This document shows, piece after piece, positions 17,556-25,657 of a DNA stretch of 64,000 nucleotides. Source of the DNA: Verticiella sediminum (GTDB lineage: Bacteria; Pseudomonadota; Gammaproteobacteria; Burkholderiales; Burkholderiaceae_B); NCBI RefSeq assembly GCF_007558815.1, contig NZ_VLTJ01000029.1, positions 1-64,000 of the forward strand, read 5' to 3'. The first letter of the stretch is position 1. Each line of letters opens with the position of its first letter. A model generated the notes under the pieces. The model had not been told where the DNA came from. It did no database searches and saw only the letters and a list, made by a program, of their open reading frames with translations. A program made the translations under genes and the position numbers.

Positions 17556-19655
17556 TCAGCGCCTACGCAGATACGTTGATTGCACCACCCGCCGCGGCGC
17601 ACGCCGGGCCGGTGGTGGTGCCGGCGGGGCCAGCGGTTGATCGAGTGACGGCTGCTGGCGTGTAGCGCGCGCCGGCGACGGAAGGGCCGCCCGACGAGCC
17701 TCCGGCGGCGCTGCGCCGGCCACCTCTGCACGCGGTGCATCTGAGCCTGCACGCAATGCTGCGAACAGATCGGCCTGATCCGGCTGCACCTTCGCCTCCA
17801 GCATGTCCCACCAGGCCGCCGGCTTGCGCGCGAGCTCCAGGTGCGCCTCCAGCCAGAGGGCGTAGACCGCGCAATCCCAGGTCTCGACGCGCTTGCGTAC
17901 CGCCGTCCAACGCGTTTGCGTGCCGGTAACGGTGCGCCGCGTGGCGCGCACCTCGCCGGTGAACTGATCGAACCAGGACTTCGGCAACTCGTTGGACAGA
18001 TGCACGTAGCCTGGCCCCGGACGCGTCACCTGCAAACGGCCGTGCAACAGGTCTTTGGCAAGGTTGGTGCCGACATGCCAGAGGATCACCCCGCCCTTGA
18101 CGCGCTTGCCCCGCCAGTCGATATCAACCGGACCCGCTCCGTCCTTGATGTGCTTCTCTCCAGCGGGGCGGCCACGCACCGCGAACACACGCAATGCGGC
18201 ATGTGAGCGTGCGAACTCGTACACAGCCTGGGCATTGTGGCCGCCGCTATCGATTGCGGTGGCGTAGATGCCCATCTCCGGGCCCGCGACATGCGGGAAC
18301 CGCGTTTCGCGCAGATAGGCGGAGAGCTCGACCCAGATCTGCGGCTCAGCCGGATTGCCGTAGAACACCCGGTGCTCGATGGTCCACATGCGCCCACCAC
18401 GCCCGAACCCCCACACGGCTACCTCGATGCGGTTGTCCTGGGTATCGGCTCCGGCGAGCAGCAACAGACAATCGCGCGGCACGATGCGCAACGAAAACGG
18501 CTCGGCCCTGTTCAGCAGTTCCTCAGCGTCGGTGCGCTCAATCTCACCCTCCCACACCTCGCCCCGCGTCGTGTTCGTGAACGCTTTGAGCTTGCTGTCG
18601 TCGCCTTGCTGGGTCGCCTCGTACGCAGCCATGAACTCGCGCACGATTTGCGCCCACGTCACCAGTGGGCTGTAGGCCGTCCAGACGTGGAACGCGACGT
18701 GTGCCGGCGGCGGTATGACCACACCGGCGGCATCGCGGAACACGCCCTCGTGATCGACCGTGGAGCCGTCGGTGCCGTACCAACGGCCACTCTCCTCCGC
18801 GGCCAGGTAGTCTCCCTGGGTGGAGAGGGCACCGCAATGAGGGCACAAGTGCTTGACGGTCTCCGGGTCACCGTCCACCCACTTGAACCCGTGCGGCTCG
18901 TCTTTACCACCCCAGGTGAGCGCATGGTGGCCGCCGCAATGCGGGCAATCGACGTGGTATCGATAGACCACCTCGGCCAACTGCACCCGGGCATTGATCA
19001 GGCAGAAACCCTTGAGCTTGGGCGTAGACCCGCAAATGATCTTAGGGAACGTCGCTCCCTCGACGCGCTTGGCCGCTAGGGTGAACGGATCGCCCTCTTT
19101 CTCCACATCGTTGTCGAACCCGGACAGCTCATCCAGCAGCGCCACGTCCAGTGACATACGCCGGTAGTTCTTCGCCGACCTGCCGCCCTTCAGATGCAGC
19201 ACGCTGCCTAAGAAGCGCTTTTGCAGCAGCGTGTTGTCCTTATGCCGGGCAAGATACTCCGGGAACACACGGCGCATGGCCGGAACGTCCCGCAGCATCG
19301 AATCCAACTCAGTTTTGACGAAATCGTCCCGGTCGTCATCCGTCGGCTGCCAGAGGCCCTGATTGCGCCGCTTGTGCTCCGCGAAATAGCCGATGGCTGC
19401 GAGCAGCATTTTCGTGTAGCCCACGCGCGCGGACTTCTCGACATCCACTTCGCGGATCGCGTCGTTCCCCATGCACGACAGAATCGCTCGCTGAAACGGC
19501 CACGGCCGCCACCGTTGCTCGACGTAGCTGGACTCCGCCGACAGATAGAAATTCTCGCTGGCCCACACATCGAGCGACACAGGCGGCGGCACGGCGAACG
19601 CCGCCAGGCCAACCCGCAGATGTTTGCAGACGGCCTCGGAATACGCTGTCGTCAT
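17556..19655 (-). CDS. Terminase large subunit (lambda gpA family)
   Basis: 699 residues from ATG 19655, which lies 1 nt after the TerS stop. A deviant Walker A (SARVGYTKM, residues ~75-83) is the usual gpA form. Walker B is VALLDEL. Two CPHCG pairs (VDCPHCGGHHAL and HLCPHCGALS) form a zinc ribbon typical of this family. The nuclease domain starts near AGADTQDNRIEV. It cuts and pumps DNA with TerS. The last ~70 residues are Pro/Ala/Arg-rich and would be the portal-contacting tail. Confidence 0.95.
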   Translation of the reverse strand: MTTAYSEAVCKHLRVGLAAFAVPPPVSLDVWASENFYLSAESSYVEQRWRPWPFQRAILSCMGNDAIREVDVEKSARVGYTKMLLAAIGYFAEHKRRNQGLWQPTDDDRDDFVKTELDSMLRDVPAMRRVFPEYLARHKDNTLLQKRFLGSVLHLKGGRSAKNYRRMSLDVALLDELSGFDNDVEKEGDPFTLAAKRVEGATFPKIICGSTPKLKGFCLINARVQLAEVVYRYHVDCPHCGGHHALTWGGKDEPHGFKWVDGDPETVKHLCPHCGALSTQGDYLAAEESGRWYGTDGSTVDHEGVFRDAAGVVIPPPAHVAFHVWTAYSPLVTWAQIVREFMAAYEATQQGDDSKLKAFTNTTRGEVWEGEIERTDAEELLNRAEPFSLRIVPRDCLLLLAGADTQDNRIEVAVWGFGRGGRMWTIEHRVFYGNPAEPQIWVELSAYLRETRFPHVAGPEMGIYATAIDSGGHNAQAVYEFARSHAALRVFAVRGRPAGEKHIKDGAGPVDIDWRGKRVKGGVILWHVGTNLAKDLLHGRLQVTRPGPGYVHLSNELPKSWFDQFTGEVRATRRTVTGTQTRWTAVRKRVETWDCAVYALWLEAHLELARKPAAWWDMLEAKVQPDQADLFAALRAGSDAPRAEVAGAAPPEARRAALPSPARATRQQPSLDQPLAPPAPPPARRAPRRVVQSTYLRRR

Positions 19656-19656
19656 G

Positions 19657-20175
19657 TCAACCTGCCTCGGGCTCGCCGTCGGACTCGGCGTCCGCGAATA
19701 TGTCCTGAGGCTGCAGGTCGGCGACACTCACCGATGCGGCGATGTTGCGCACGCGTGCGATCTCCTCCTCGATGTAGCGCACCGAGGAGGCCGGCAACTC
19801 AGGCACGCGGCGCTTGACCGCCATCGGGATGCTATCCAGAATGCCGGCCACTCGCGCACCAGCACGCGACAGCACCTCCTCGATCACATGTGCTGGAGCC
19901 AGCTCGCCGCGCGTGACGGCGTTGGCCATCTCGACCTTGTCAGCCTGGGCTGATGCCAGCCGTGCGCGCTCCGTCGCCAGGTCGAGATCGCCCGCAGTCA
20001 ACCGACCAGCCGCTCCCTCACGCAGGTGGCTGCAGTACTCGACGAGCCACACGCCCACGGGCTCGCCAGACCGGAGCACGCCACGTCCGACGAGGTCGCT
20101 GACGGCCTGCTGGCTGATACCAACAATACGCCCGAACTCGGACTGGGTAACCGTGGCGTGCAGATCCAGCATCAT
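19657..20175 (-). CDS. Terminase small subunit (lambda Nu1-like)
   Basis: 172 residues with two adjacent ATGs at 20175 and 20172. The N-terminus is a winged-helix module (VTQSEFGRIVGISQQAVSDLVGRGVL) of the Nu1 type that binds cos. The rest is helical with a LASAQADKVEMANAVTRGELAP segment common in this family. Predicts cos-type packaging. Directly upstream of TerL. Confidence 0.88.
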   Translation of the reverse strand: MMLDLHATVTQSEFGRIVGISQQAVSDLVGRGVLRSGEPVGVWLVEYCSHLREGAAGRLTAGDLDLATERARLASAQADKVEMANAVTRGELAPAHVIEEVLSRAGARVAGILDSIPMAVKRRVPELPASSVRYIEEEIARVRNIAASVSVADLQPQDIFADAESDGEPEAG

Positions 20176-20179
20176 TGCC

Positions 20180-20968
20180 TCAACGTGCCGTAGCCAGCGC
20201 CATGTTCAGCGCCGACTGGTAATCGGTTTCGAAATGCGCCGCGTAGACCTCGTCGGCGCGCTCGTAAAACGGCAGACGGGGCTGGTAGCGCGGCTCGTCT
20301 ACCGCCAGGAACACGGGAGAGACCTCGCCGCCATGGATGCCCGTTTTGCTCCAGATGCCGGCGGGAAGATGCTGCTCTCGGTTACCGGACAGCGTGCCCC
20401 GGCCCCGCGACACGAAATACACGACGCCGTTGATCCGCCTGAAACCCTGCTCGGTCGTGCCGACTTTCGCGAGGCGCTTCCGGCGCTTATCGGTGGCGTT
20501 CGCCCGGTAGCCCTCCTCACCGAACGCCTGGAGATACGACAGCAGCCGCACCACCTGGCCGCGAGACACGTTGCCATAGGGATCCAGCTCGGCAGCCGCC
20601 CCCGGCACGAGGTACGAGCCGGTGGGAATGCCGGAGCGCCGCGCAAACGCGAGTTCGCTGCGTTTGCGCGAGCGGCCGCCGCCCAGCGCCTGCGGCGAGA
20701 GGTAGCGGCCAGCGCTCGTTCCTTTGCCGGCGGCGTCCTTGAAATCCACCGTGGCCTCGAGCTTGTCCTTGCGGGCTCGCGAGAGCCGCAGAGCATTGCG
20801 AGTGTACGGAGTCGGCCGGTCGATGCGCCGGTCGATCTCGGATTTCAGGGCCTCTAGCATGCGCTGGCCCGTGGTGTTCAGGGCGACGGCCGTGGCGAAC
20901 GGAACCTGGCGGCTCGTGGCGTCCAGAAATTTCGAGCCCTCGCCGAGGGTGGATCTGAACTTGATCAC
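20180..20968 (-). CDS. Phage minor structural protein, possibly gpZ-like
   Basis: 262 residues if started at GTG 20968, which has GGAAGGA 7 nt upstream; the ATG at 21028 lacks such a site. Features: ATAVALNTTGQRMLEALKSE then RIDRPTPYTRNALR, a basic middle (GGGRSRKRSELAFARRSG) and a strand-rich end. The ALNTT..RPTP pattern recalls gpZ-type tail completion proteins, but its place before TerS is unusual for that role. First gene after the strong hairpin at 21184-21217, hence first of the late operon. Function remains uncertain. Confidence 0.6.
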   Translation of the reverse strand: MIKFRSTLGEGSKFLDATSRQVPFATAVALNTTGQRMLEALKSEIDRRIDRPTPYTRNALRLSRARKDKLEATVDFKDAAGKGTSAGRYLSPQALGGGRSRKRSELAFARRSGIPTGSYLVPGAAAELDPYGNVSRGQVVRLLSYLQAFGEEGYRANATDKRRKRLAKVGTTEQGFRRINGVVYFVSRGRGTLSGNREQHLPAGIWSKTGIHGGEVSPVFLAVDEPRYQPRLPFYERADEVYAAHFETDYQSALNMALATAR

Positions 20969-21183
20969 AGCCGATTCCTTCCCCAATTCACCATACAACC
21001 CCCTTGGAAGCGCCTCGTGACTGCGCACTTTCCGGGGTTCGAATTACCCTTACGGCAGCGTTTTCCCTAGGGGCCCCCGGCTTTCTGCTGGCTGCGGCAC
21101 CCTCGGTCGCTGCCGCGCCCCACTTTGGTGCATCGACCACCAACCGCGCCCGCCGCGCCGCCTACCGCCGTCCCAAACGCACG

Positions 21184-21217
21184 AAGGCCCCGACATCTGA
21201 CCGAATGTCGGGGCCTT
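21184..21217 (+). terminator. Strong hairpin terminator between Q-like gene and late genes
   Basis: Perfect 13-bp stem AAGGCCCCGACAT / ATGTCGGGGCCTT, 8-nt loop, followed by TTTTC on the plus strand. The U-run side favours rightward RNAs, but the stem would also fold in leftward RNA from the Q-like gene into the late genes. The remaining part of the 300-bp gap (20969-21269) holds no gene; the leftward late promoter is expected here. Confidence 0.7.
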
Positions 21218-21269
21218 TTCGCCCTGCCGCTGATTGTCTCCCGCGCAAGCTCCGCAGGAATGTACCGGA

Positions 21270-21686
21270 TTATGCACGATCCAGTATATCTCTCCTAATT
21301 TCCGTCTCGCGGGCCGCCCTGGAGGCCGCCACGCGAGCCGCAAACCACTCGGCAAGCCGCTGGTCGGCGTAGCACAGACGCCGGTGCAGGGTGCCTCTCA
21401 CGATGCCCAATCCATGAGCCACCGCGTCCAGCGTCCCCGACGCCGTGCCATGCCACGCCCCGACGGCCTGCCGCAACTCCGTTGGCAGGGCCCGCACCGC
21501 CTCGTCCGTCCTCGCGCATTCCAGAGCATCCACAGGCACGAAGGAACGCGGCACACCATCGCTGTCACCCCCACCGGCGCCCATGAAATCGGCCAGAGGG
21601 GACGAGGCCGCGTAGCCCCCCGAGTAGCGCCAGACCCCCCATGCGTCGAGGCGCTCCTGCATCGCGGGGTCTCGTTTCAGACTCAT
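21270..21686 (-). CDS. Q-like late antitermination protein
   Basis: 138 residues. LDAWGVWRYSGG near the start, SPLADFMG, then VPVDALECARTDEAVRALPTELRQAVGAWH and a sigma-region-4-like helix-turn-helix (TLDAVAHGLGIVRGTLHRRLCYADQRLAEW) match the layout of the phage antitermQ family. It is the last gene of the leftward early operon, ahead of the hairpin and terminase genes, which is where lambdoid Q sits. It would let RNA polymerase read through the terminator-like hairpins of the late operon. Confidence 0.75.
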   Translation of the reverse strand: MSLKRDPAMQERLDAWGVWRYSGGYAASSPLADFMGAGGGDSDGVPRSFVPVDALECARTDEAVRALPTELRQAVGAWHGTASGTLDAVAHGLGIVRGTLHRRLCYADQRLAEWFAARVAASRAARETEIRRDILDRA

Positions 21687-22162
21687 GCGGCCCGCCCATT
21701 GCCACGCGCGATCAGTTGCGCGATCCGACCTCGGTACTGATCCCGCGTCTCGCCCGGCCTCGCAGGCCCGGCGCCGACATCGCGCCCCTTGGCCTCCATG
21801 AGGCCATCATCCATCCACCACGCCAGCCCGGGCGCAGATCGCGGCTCTGCCGCCGCAGGCTTGACGATGGGGTCGAGCTCATCGTCCCAACGCTCTCCAT
21901 TCAACCATGTGGCAGGGTGCGGGATGAACGACCGCTCCTCGCCATAGCGGGCGCGCCAGTGCTCGACGTGCACGGGCAACGCATCGCAGGCGGCCCGTCG
22001 ATGCGCCTCCGGCATGCGAGACCACGCGCGTTCGGCGGCTTTCTTGGCGCACTTGCGAGGGTAGGCCGCCCACCATGCCTGGAACGTCACGGCCATGGGC
22101 TCGGTGTCGCGCGTTTTTGCTCCAGGGCCATCGTCGGTGAATAACTGCAGGATGTTGCTCAT
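21683..22162 (-). CDS. Phage replication-type protein (C-terminal replisome-organiser motif)
   Basis: 159 residues. The central phrase FQAWWAAYPRKCAKKAAERA then FIPHPATWLNGERWDDE is the conserved DNA-binding tail of many phage replication initiation/DnaT-like proteins. Here it is found without the usual large N-terminal domain, so it may be a stand-alone loader-type factor. Overlaps the Q-like gene by 4 nt. Confidence 0.65.
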   Translation of the reverse strand: MSNILQLFTDDGPGAKTRDTEPMAVTFQAWWAAYPRKCAKKAAERAWSRMPEAHRRAACDALPVHVEHWRARYGEERSFIPHPATWLNGERWDDELDPIVKPAAAEPRSAPGLAWWMDDGLMEAKGRDVGAGPARPGETRDQYRGRIAQLIARGNGRAA

Positions 22163-22170
22163 GATCTACC

Positions 22171-22374
22171 TCAATGGAACTTGTTGAGACGGTGGTACAG
22201 GGAGAGGGTGCCGGGCGGTTCGTCTGCCGTTTGGTGGGATCGGGGCGATTGGGCAGAGCACCCCCTAGTGAGGAGATGCGTACCCAACCATGCATGCCGC
22301 TCGGAGCCGACCGTACGCAACAGGGCCTCCGGGCGGATGTATGCCCCCGGAATTGACCAGACTTCGAACCCCAT
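22171..22374 (-). CDS. Small early protein, unknown
   Basis: 67 residues from ATG 22374 with AGGAG 6 nt upstream, ending 8 bp before the replication-type gene. Sequence starts MGFEVWSIPGAYIRPEALLR and ends in a polar stretch. No family recognised. The strong ribosome binding site and operon position are the main evidence; codon use is ordinary. The 122 bp upstream (22375-22496) contain no other gene. Confidence 0.5.
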   Translation of the reverse strand: MGFEVWSIPGAYIRPEALLRTVGSERHAWLGTHLLTRGCSAQSPRSHQTADEPPGTLSLYHRLNKFH

Positions 22375-22496
22375 ACAGGGCTCCTACCCACGCTCTAGTC
22401 GTTCGCACCCACGCTGCCCCTCGGGATCCGGTTTGGGGCCCTACCACCATGGCGTAACCGCGTATTCAGCCGCTTCCCGCCTGGCGCCTGGGCGAG

Positions 22497-22871
22497 TCAG
22501 GGAGGCCGGTCTGCTGCGATGTGCATGATGTCTCCATGTCGCCAGAACGGCGGCGCAGTAGCCAACGAGCGATCGGCGCCACGCGGTGCGATGCGCTCCC
22601 TGGGAATCGCAATGAGGGCCGTGAACGGCTCGCCCACGGTGTGGAACAGCACGATGATCTCGTGCGTGGGATGCCGCCGCACCGCGTCGGCAAACCCGGC
22701 CAGGCGCAGGATCTCGTCCCGCGACCAGGATCGCCCGGCCCCATGGAAATAGGTCTGACGCGTGGATGGATCACGATGCTCATGACGCGGAGGCAGGTCG
22801 CTGGCCGACGTGTCACGCCGCCATCCACCCGCCCGCCGGCTTTCGCGGCCCGTGAACATATCCCGCGTCAT
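22497..22871 (-). CDS. Early phage protein, unknown
   Basis: 124 residues from ATG 22871, overlapping the upstream winged-helix gene as ATGA. The N-terminal ~40 residues are Arg-rich and polar; the C-terminal ~80 form a compact domain (WSRDEILRLAGFADAVRRHP, then HEIIVLFHTVGEPFTALIAI and WRHGDIMHIAADRP). No catalytic motif is apparent. Translational coupling suggests it works with the upstream DNA-binding protein. Confidence 0.6.
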   Translation of the reverse strand: MTRDMFTGRESRRAGGWRRDTSASDLPPRHEHRDPSTRQTYFHGAGRSWSRDEILRLAGFADAVRRHPTHEIIVLFHTVGEPFTALIAIPRERIAPRGADRSLATAPPFWRHGDIMHIAADRPP

Positions 22872-23128
22872 CGCCAGCCGATCGCCTCGGGCAGACGTTG
22901 CTCGGCAACGCGGTACACGAGCAGCGGTTTGCGCGTGCCGGATCTCCGGATGGACTCCGGTGCCGTGATCACGCCCGCCGCTTTGAGACGCCAGCAGGCG
23001 CGCTCCACAGACCGCAGCGGCAACCCCAGCCTGCTCGCGAGCACGTGTGCAGGCGCCGGTCCGCGCTCGTTGAGCGAGCTGAGGATGAGCGTCACGATGC
23101 GCCCACGAATCGGGGGGGATGAGGTCAT
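22868..23128 (-). CDS. Winged helix-turn-helix protein
   Basis: 86 residues from ATG 23128, two bases after the preceding stop. Helix-turn-helix core: PAPAHVLASRLGLPLRSVER, with a recognition helix and wing (AGVITAPESIRRSGTRKP). No other domain. Likely an early transcription or replication accessory factor. Coupled to the genes on both sides. Confidence 0.65.
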   Translation of the reverse strand: MTSSPPIRGRIVTLILSSLNERGPAPAHVLASRLGLPLRSVERACWRLKAAGVITAPESIRRSGTRKPLLVYRVAEQRLPEAIGWR

Positions 23129-23130
23129 GG

Positions 23131-23349
23131 TCAGGATGGCAGACGGTCCAGGCGCCGCGCGAACGCCTCGGAGAACACGCAAACGCCGCGTCCTGCCACA
23201 TCCACCTCGCAGACGCGCTCGTCCGGCTCGCCAAATCCCTTGGCGCCGCGCTGTACATACCACCGGATCACAGTGCCCGTCGGGCCACTGTTGGGCATGC
23301 TGATCTTGTCGCCCGGCAAAAGTTGCGGCGACGCCTGAGCGATCTTCAT
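23131..23349 (-). CDS. Small early protein, unknown
   Basis: 72 residues (MKIAQASPQLLPGDKISMPN). Mostly beta by appearance, with LPGDKISMPNSGPTGTVIRW resembling a small SH3-like or PRC-type barrel opening. AAGG lies ~10 nt upstream. First gene after the 600-bp stretch in which only plus-strand genes are convincing. No family identified. Confidence 0.55.
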   Translation of the reverse strand: MKIAQASPQLLPGDKISMPNSGPTGTVIRWYVQRGAKGFGEPDERVCEVDVAGRGVCVFSEAFARRLDRLPS

Positions 23350-23472
23350 CGGGATGAACCTTCGTGGAGTGAGTTACCGCGAGTTGCGGCGAGTACGTAC
23401 GCATTTCCCGACATAGCGAAACCCAGCCACGCATCGCAAACTGATGCCGTACCTGAACTCGAGGATGAAGGG

Positions 23473-23685
23473 ATGGAATTCGGAACCCTGGCGCGGCAGC
23501 ACGCCGCCGACGACGCAACGGCGCTGCTCACCCTGCGGCGAGCCGTGGCAGTCGCAAAGCAGGCAGTGGCCGAGCCTGACGGCGGCGTTATCGGCGCCGT
23601 GTTCGCTCGCTTGACCGAGCTCGACGATCGCCGCGCCTGGGCGCGAGAGGAACTGCACCGAGAAAGCCTGAGCGAAATGCAGTGA
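23473..23685 (+). CDS. Small helical protein, paralogue of 25079-25297, unknown
   Basis: 70 residues from ATG 23473 (MEFGTLARQHAADDATALLT) with AAGG close upstream. Almost wholly helical. It aligns with the product of 25079-25297 over ~25 residues: AVAVAKQAVAEPDGGVIGAV here versus ALEIARARVAEPAQTLVAAI there. It lies opposite to the leftward early operon in a gap with no convincing minus-strand gene. Function unknown. Confidence 0.45.
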   Translation: MEFGTLARQHAADDATALLTLRRAVAVAKQAVAEPDGGVIGAVFARLTELDDRRAWAREELHRESLSEMQ

Positions 23686-23781
23686 GCCGCTCTCCGTGGC
23701 ACGAGTGGTCTATGGGTGCCCCGCTCCTGACCGATACACTGGCGGCTCCTACACAACCAGAGTTCCAAAAAGGAGCAGGGC

Positions 23782-24036
23782 ATGAACGACACGAACAAGC
23801 CGACAGCGCTGGAAGCGCTGACGGAAGCGCTTCTATCGGTAACCCGCACAACACAGGCGAATTCCGACTCGATCTTGGCCCTCAGGCTCGCAGTCGAGGC
23901 GCTTCTCGAAAGCGATGCCGCCGCGCAGAAGCGGTACGAAGAGAAACTCAGCAACTTCATGCTGTCCCGCCTTGATGAGGAGGGGGCTCGCCGCGTGCAG
24001 TCTCATTCCAAACAGCTACTTCAGCCGCGAACTTAG
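23782..24036 (+). CDS. Small helical protein, unknown
   Basis: 84 residues (MNDTNKPTALEALTEALLSV). A strong AAAGGAG ribosome site sits 6 nt before the ATG. The body is a single long amphipathic helix pattern (ILALRLAVEALLESDAAAQK), suggesting a coiled-coil dimer. Its last 80 nt overlap the end of the convergent minus-strand gene 23957-24370. A weak promoter CTGACC-17-TACACA lies about 45 bp upstream. Could modulate the repressor circuit, but nothing in the sequence proves this. Confidence 0.6.
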   Translation: MNDTNKPTALEALTEALLSVTRTTQANSDSILALRLAVEALLESDAAAQKRYEEKLSNFMLSRLDEEGARRVQSHSKQLLQPRT

Positions 24037-24370
24037 CGGCCGCTTCGGCACGGGCGGTGATCCCCTCACTGCCTTGCCGTTGAATCGACGCACGGACTTC
24101 AGATGCGGCTCTGGCCAGTTCAGCGACCAGCCCGATCGAGTATCCGCAAGCGCCACGGACAACGAGATCTACCCGAGGCCCAACATCGCTGGGAACGATC
24201 TGGCACGACACGATCAGCAACCCCGCCCGGCCTTCATCGGGCGGCTCAGCGACAAGTCGCATCACGCCCTCAAGCTGGCATAGCCGATGCTTGAGACTGG
24301 CTATCGCAGCCTCCGCCGCCAACAGGCGCTGGTCCAGGTTTGCAATCTCAAACGCGTGCGCGTCATTCAT
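23957..24370 (-). CDS. Early phage protein with N-terminal coiled coil, unknown
   Basis: 137 residues from ATG 24370; AGGAGG lies 6 nt upstream and the start overlaps the end of the CII-like gene. The first 35 residues (FEIANLDQRLLAAEAAIASL) look like a coiled coil. A beta-rich middle (AGLLIVSCQIVPSDVGPRVD) and a helical, alanine-rich end follow. No known family. Confidence 0.6.
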   Translation of the reverse strand: MNDAHAFEIANLDQRLLAAEAAIASLKHRLCQLEGVMRLVAEPPDEGRAGLLIVSCQIVPSDVGPRVDLVVRGACGYSIGLVAELARAASEVRASIQRQGSEGITARAEAAAKFAAEVAVWNETARGEPPPHQGGTA

Positions 24371-24968
24371 CGGGATCCTCCTGCGCTTGCGTGGGCGCGG
24401 CATGATGAGCCTCGTCGGCTCTGGATAGTTCACCGGATGGATCCACCGGCCGACCCGCGGCCCGACGGACTTTGACCTTCATCTGCATCAAATGCCGCAC
24501 AACCAGATCGATGTGTTCCTCGATCTCGTCCACCTCGGCGCCCGTGAGGTGCCCGTCTGCCGTGGCCTGGTTCACGACGCCAGCGAGACGGCCGCCCTTC
24601 TCGAAGAACCGCGCGACCTTGTCCACGATCGCGCGCAGATCTGCTGCCAGATCGCCGACAGGCCGCGGCGGGTCAACGGCGATGACGATTAGGTTCCACC
24701 GTGCGGCCAGGGCAGCGATCCAATCGAGCGCCTTGTGGCGCGCATTGGCATCGCGCATCACGTACTCGGTGATCAGCTCCGCGTCTTCGATCGGGACGCG
24801 CTCACCCGGGTACTTGCCGTCGAGGCGCTTGTATAAGGTGCTGTCAGCGATCGTTCGATCGCGATGAGCCGAAGCCCAGTTGCAAAAGCCGGCAACGCCG
24901 TCATGCGTCGCCCGGAGAGCGTTGAACAGCGCGTCACGCCAGGACGTGTTTGTGCGTCGCAGAGTCAT
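24363..24968 (-). CDS. CII-like phage regulator (CP76 type)
   Basis: 201 residues from ATG 24968, GGAG 5 nt upstream. SWRDALFNALRATHDGVAGF, ADSTLYKRLDGKYPGERVPI and EDAELITEYVMRD follow the pattern of the phage CII/CP76 regulators, which pair a degenerate helix-turn-helix with a conserved Leu-Asn/Asp-Gly turn. Middle residues (ALDWIAALAARWNLIVIAVD) and a helical end probably mediate oligomerisation. By position after cro it should influence the lysis-lysogeny choice. Confidence 0.65.
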   Translation of the reverse strand: MTLRRTNTSWRDALFNALRATHDGVAGFCNWASAHRDRTIADSTLYKRLDGKYPGERVPIEDAELITEYVMRDANARHKALDWIAALAARWNLIVIAVDPPRPVGDLAADLRAIVDKVARFFEKGGRLAGVVNQATADGHLTGAEVDEIEEHIDLVVRHLMQMKVKVRRAAGRPVDPSGELSRADEAHHAAPTQAQEDPDE

Positions 24969-25078
24969 GCGCGCTCCGTAAATCGTGGGTTTTTTATCGT
25001 GGATGACGCGCCGCGCACGATGCAGAATGCGCAGCAGGAGGGCGCGATCGGGCGCCCGCCGCGACCTTGGAGATAACC

Positions 25079-25297
25079 GTGCGCGAACCCGAAATTGCCG
25101 CCGCCCGTGCAGACGTTGAGTTGCTGCTGGATCACGCACTGGAGATTGCGCGAGCGCGCGTGGCCGAGCCTGCGCAGACGCTCGTCGCAGCCATTTTTGA
25201 GAGACTTTGCGTGGAGTACGACCTGGCCGAGCCCGGCGCGGGCGACACGATGCGCGAGCGTGCGCCGGACATCAGGATGGTGCGGCCATGCGCGTGA
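25079..25297 (+). CDS. Small helical protein, paralogue of 23473-23685, unknown
   Basis: 72 residues from GTG 25079 with GGAG 6 nt upstream. Helical and acidic (PEIAAARADVELLLDHALEI). The VAEP...AAIFERL stretch is shared with the protein of 23473-23685. It lies between the CII-like gene and the cro-linked peptide, but on the opposite strand, so its RNA would be antisense to the leftward early transcript. No function can be assigned. Confidence 0.45.
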   Translation: MREPEIAAARADVELLLDHALEIARARVAEPAQTLVAAIFERLCVEYDLAEPGAGDTMRERAPDIRMVRPCA

Positions 25298-25317
25298 CGC
25301 AGCCGGCGGCGGGGTGC

Positions 25318-25398
25318 TCATATGACCACCCATGCGAGACACATGACAGCGACGATTCCGAGCGTGATGATGGCATCGAGGATGATCCACTCACGCAT
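25318..25398 (-). CDS. 26-residue single-pass membrane peptide downstream of cro
   Basis: Starts at ATG 25398, overlapping the cro stop by 8 nt, with AGGAG 7 nt upstream. Sequence MREWIILDAIITLGIVAVMC followed by LAWVVI is one hydrophobic helix. Strong ribosome binding and coupling to cro argue that it is translated. Small phage membrane peptides often modulate host membrane proteins; its specific role is unknown. Confidence 0.55.
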   Translation of the reverse strand: MREWIILDAIITLGIVAVMCLAWVVI

Positions 25399-25645
25399 GC
25401 GTCGGCTCCTGCGCGGCGGCCATTGGGGATGCAAGCTCCGGCCAGCAAAGCTGCCAATCCGAGGGCCGCAGAGCTCGTCGGGAAACACCCCAAGTTCTCT
25501 CAGCCTCCACCGCCCGGGCGACGGGTACCTCGCCCCGATCGATCCACTCATACACGGACGTTCTTGCCAGTCCGAAGTGCTTGGCTACAACACCAACCCC
25601 ACCGGCGTCCTTGATCGCTCCGCGGACAATCTGTTTCGGGTTCAT
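25391..25645 (-). CDS. Cro-like regulator
   Basis: 84 residues from ATG 25645 (MNPKQIVRGAIKDAGGVGVV). Helix-turn-helix GGVGVVAKHFGLARTSVYEWIDRG is of the YdaS/Cro type. Divergent from cI with a 76-bp shared operator region. The C-terminal part contains a Trp-rich WQLCWPELASP stretch. Expected to shut off cI and govern the leftward early operon. Confidence 0.78.
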   Translation of the reverse strand: MNPKQIVRGAIKDAGGVGVVAKHFGLARTSVYEWIDRGEVPVARAVEAERTWGVSRRALRPSDWQLCWPELASPMAAAQEPTHA

Positions 25646-25657
25646 AGACACGACCAT

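Noticed and set aside
21029-21080. Apparent tRNA T-arm (GGGTTCGAATTACCC)
   Set aside because: No acceptor, anticodon or D-arm can be built around it.
22265-22450. Minus-strand 61-codon frame near the replication-type gene
   Set aside because: Overlaps the better-supported 22171-22374 gene that has an AGGAG site; no domain.
24965-25315. Minus-strand frame beginning MSTPPPAASRAW after the membrane peptide
   Set aside because: His/Cys/Arg-rich, no domain, and the opposite strand has a more protein-like sequence with a paralogue.
25288-25614. Plus-strand frame MRVTQPAAGCSYDHP opposite cro
   Set aside because: Antisense to cro, disordered Pro/Arg-rich translation, no ribosome site.
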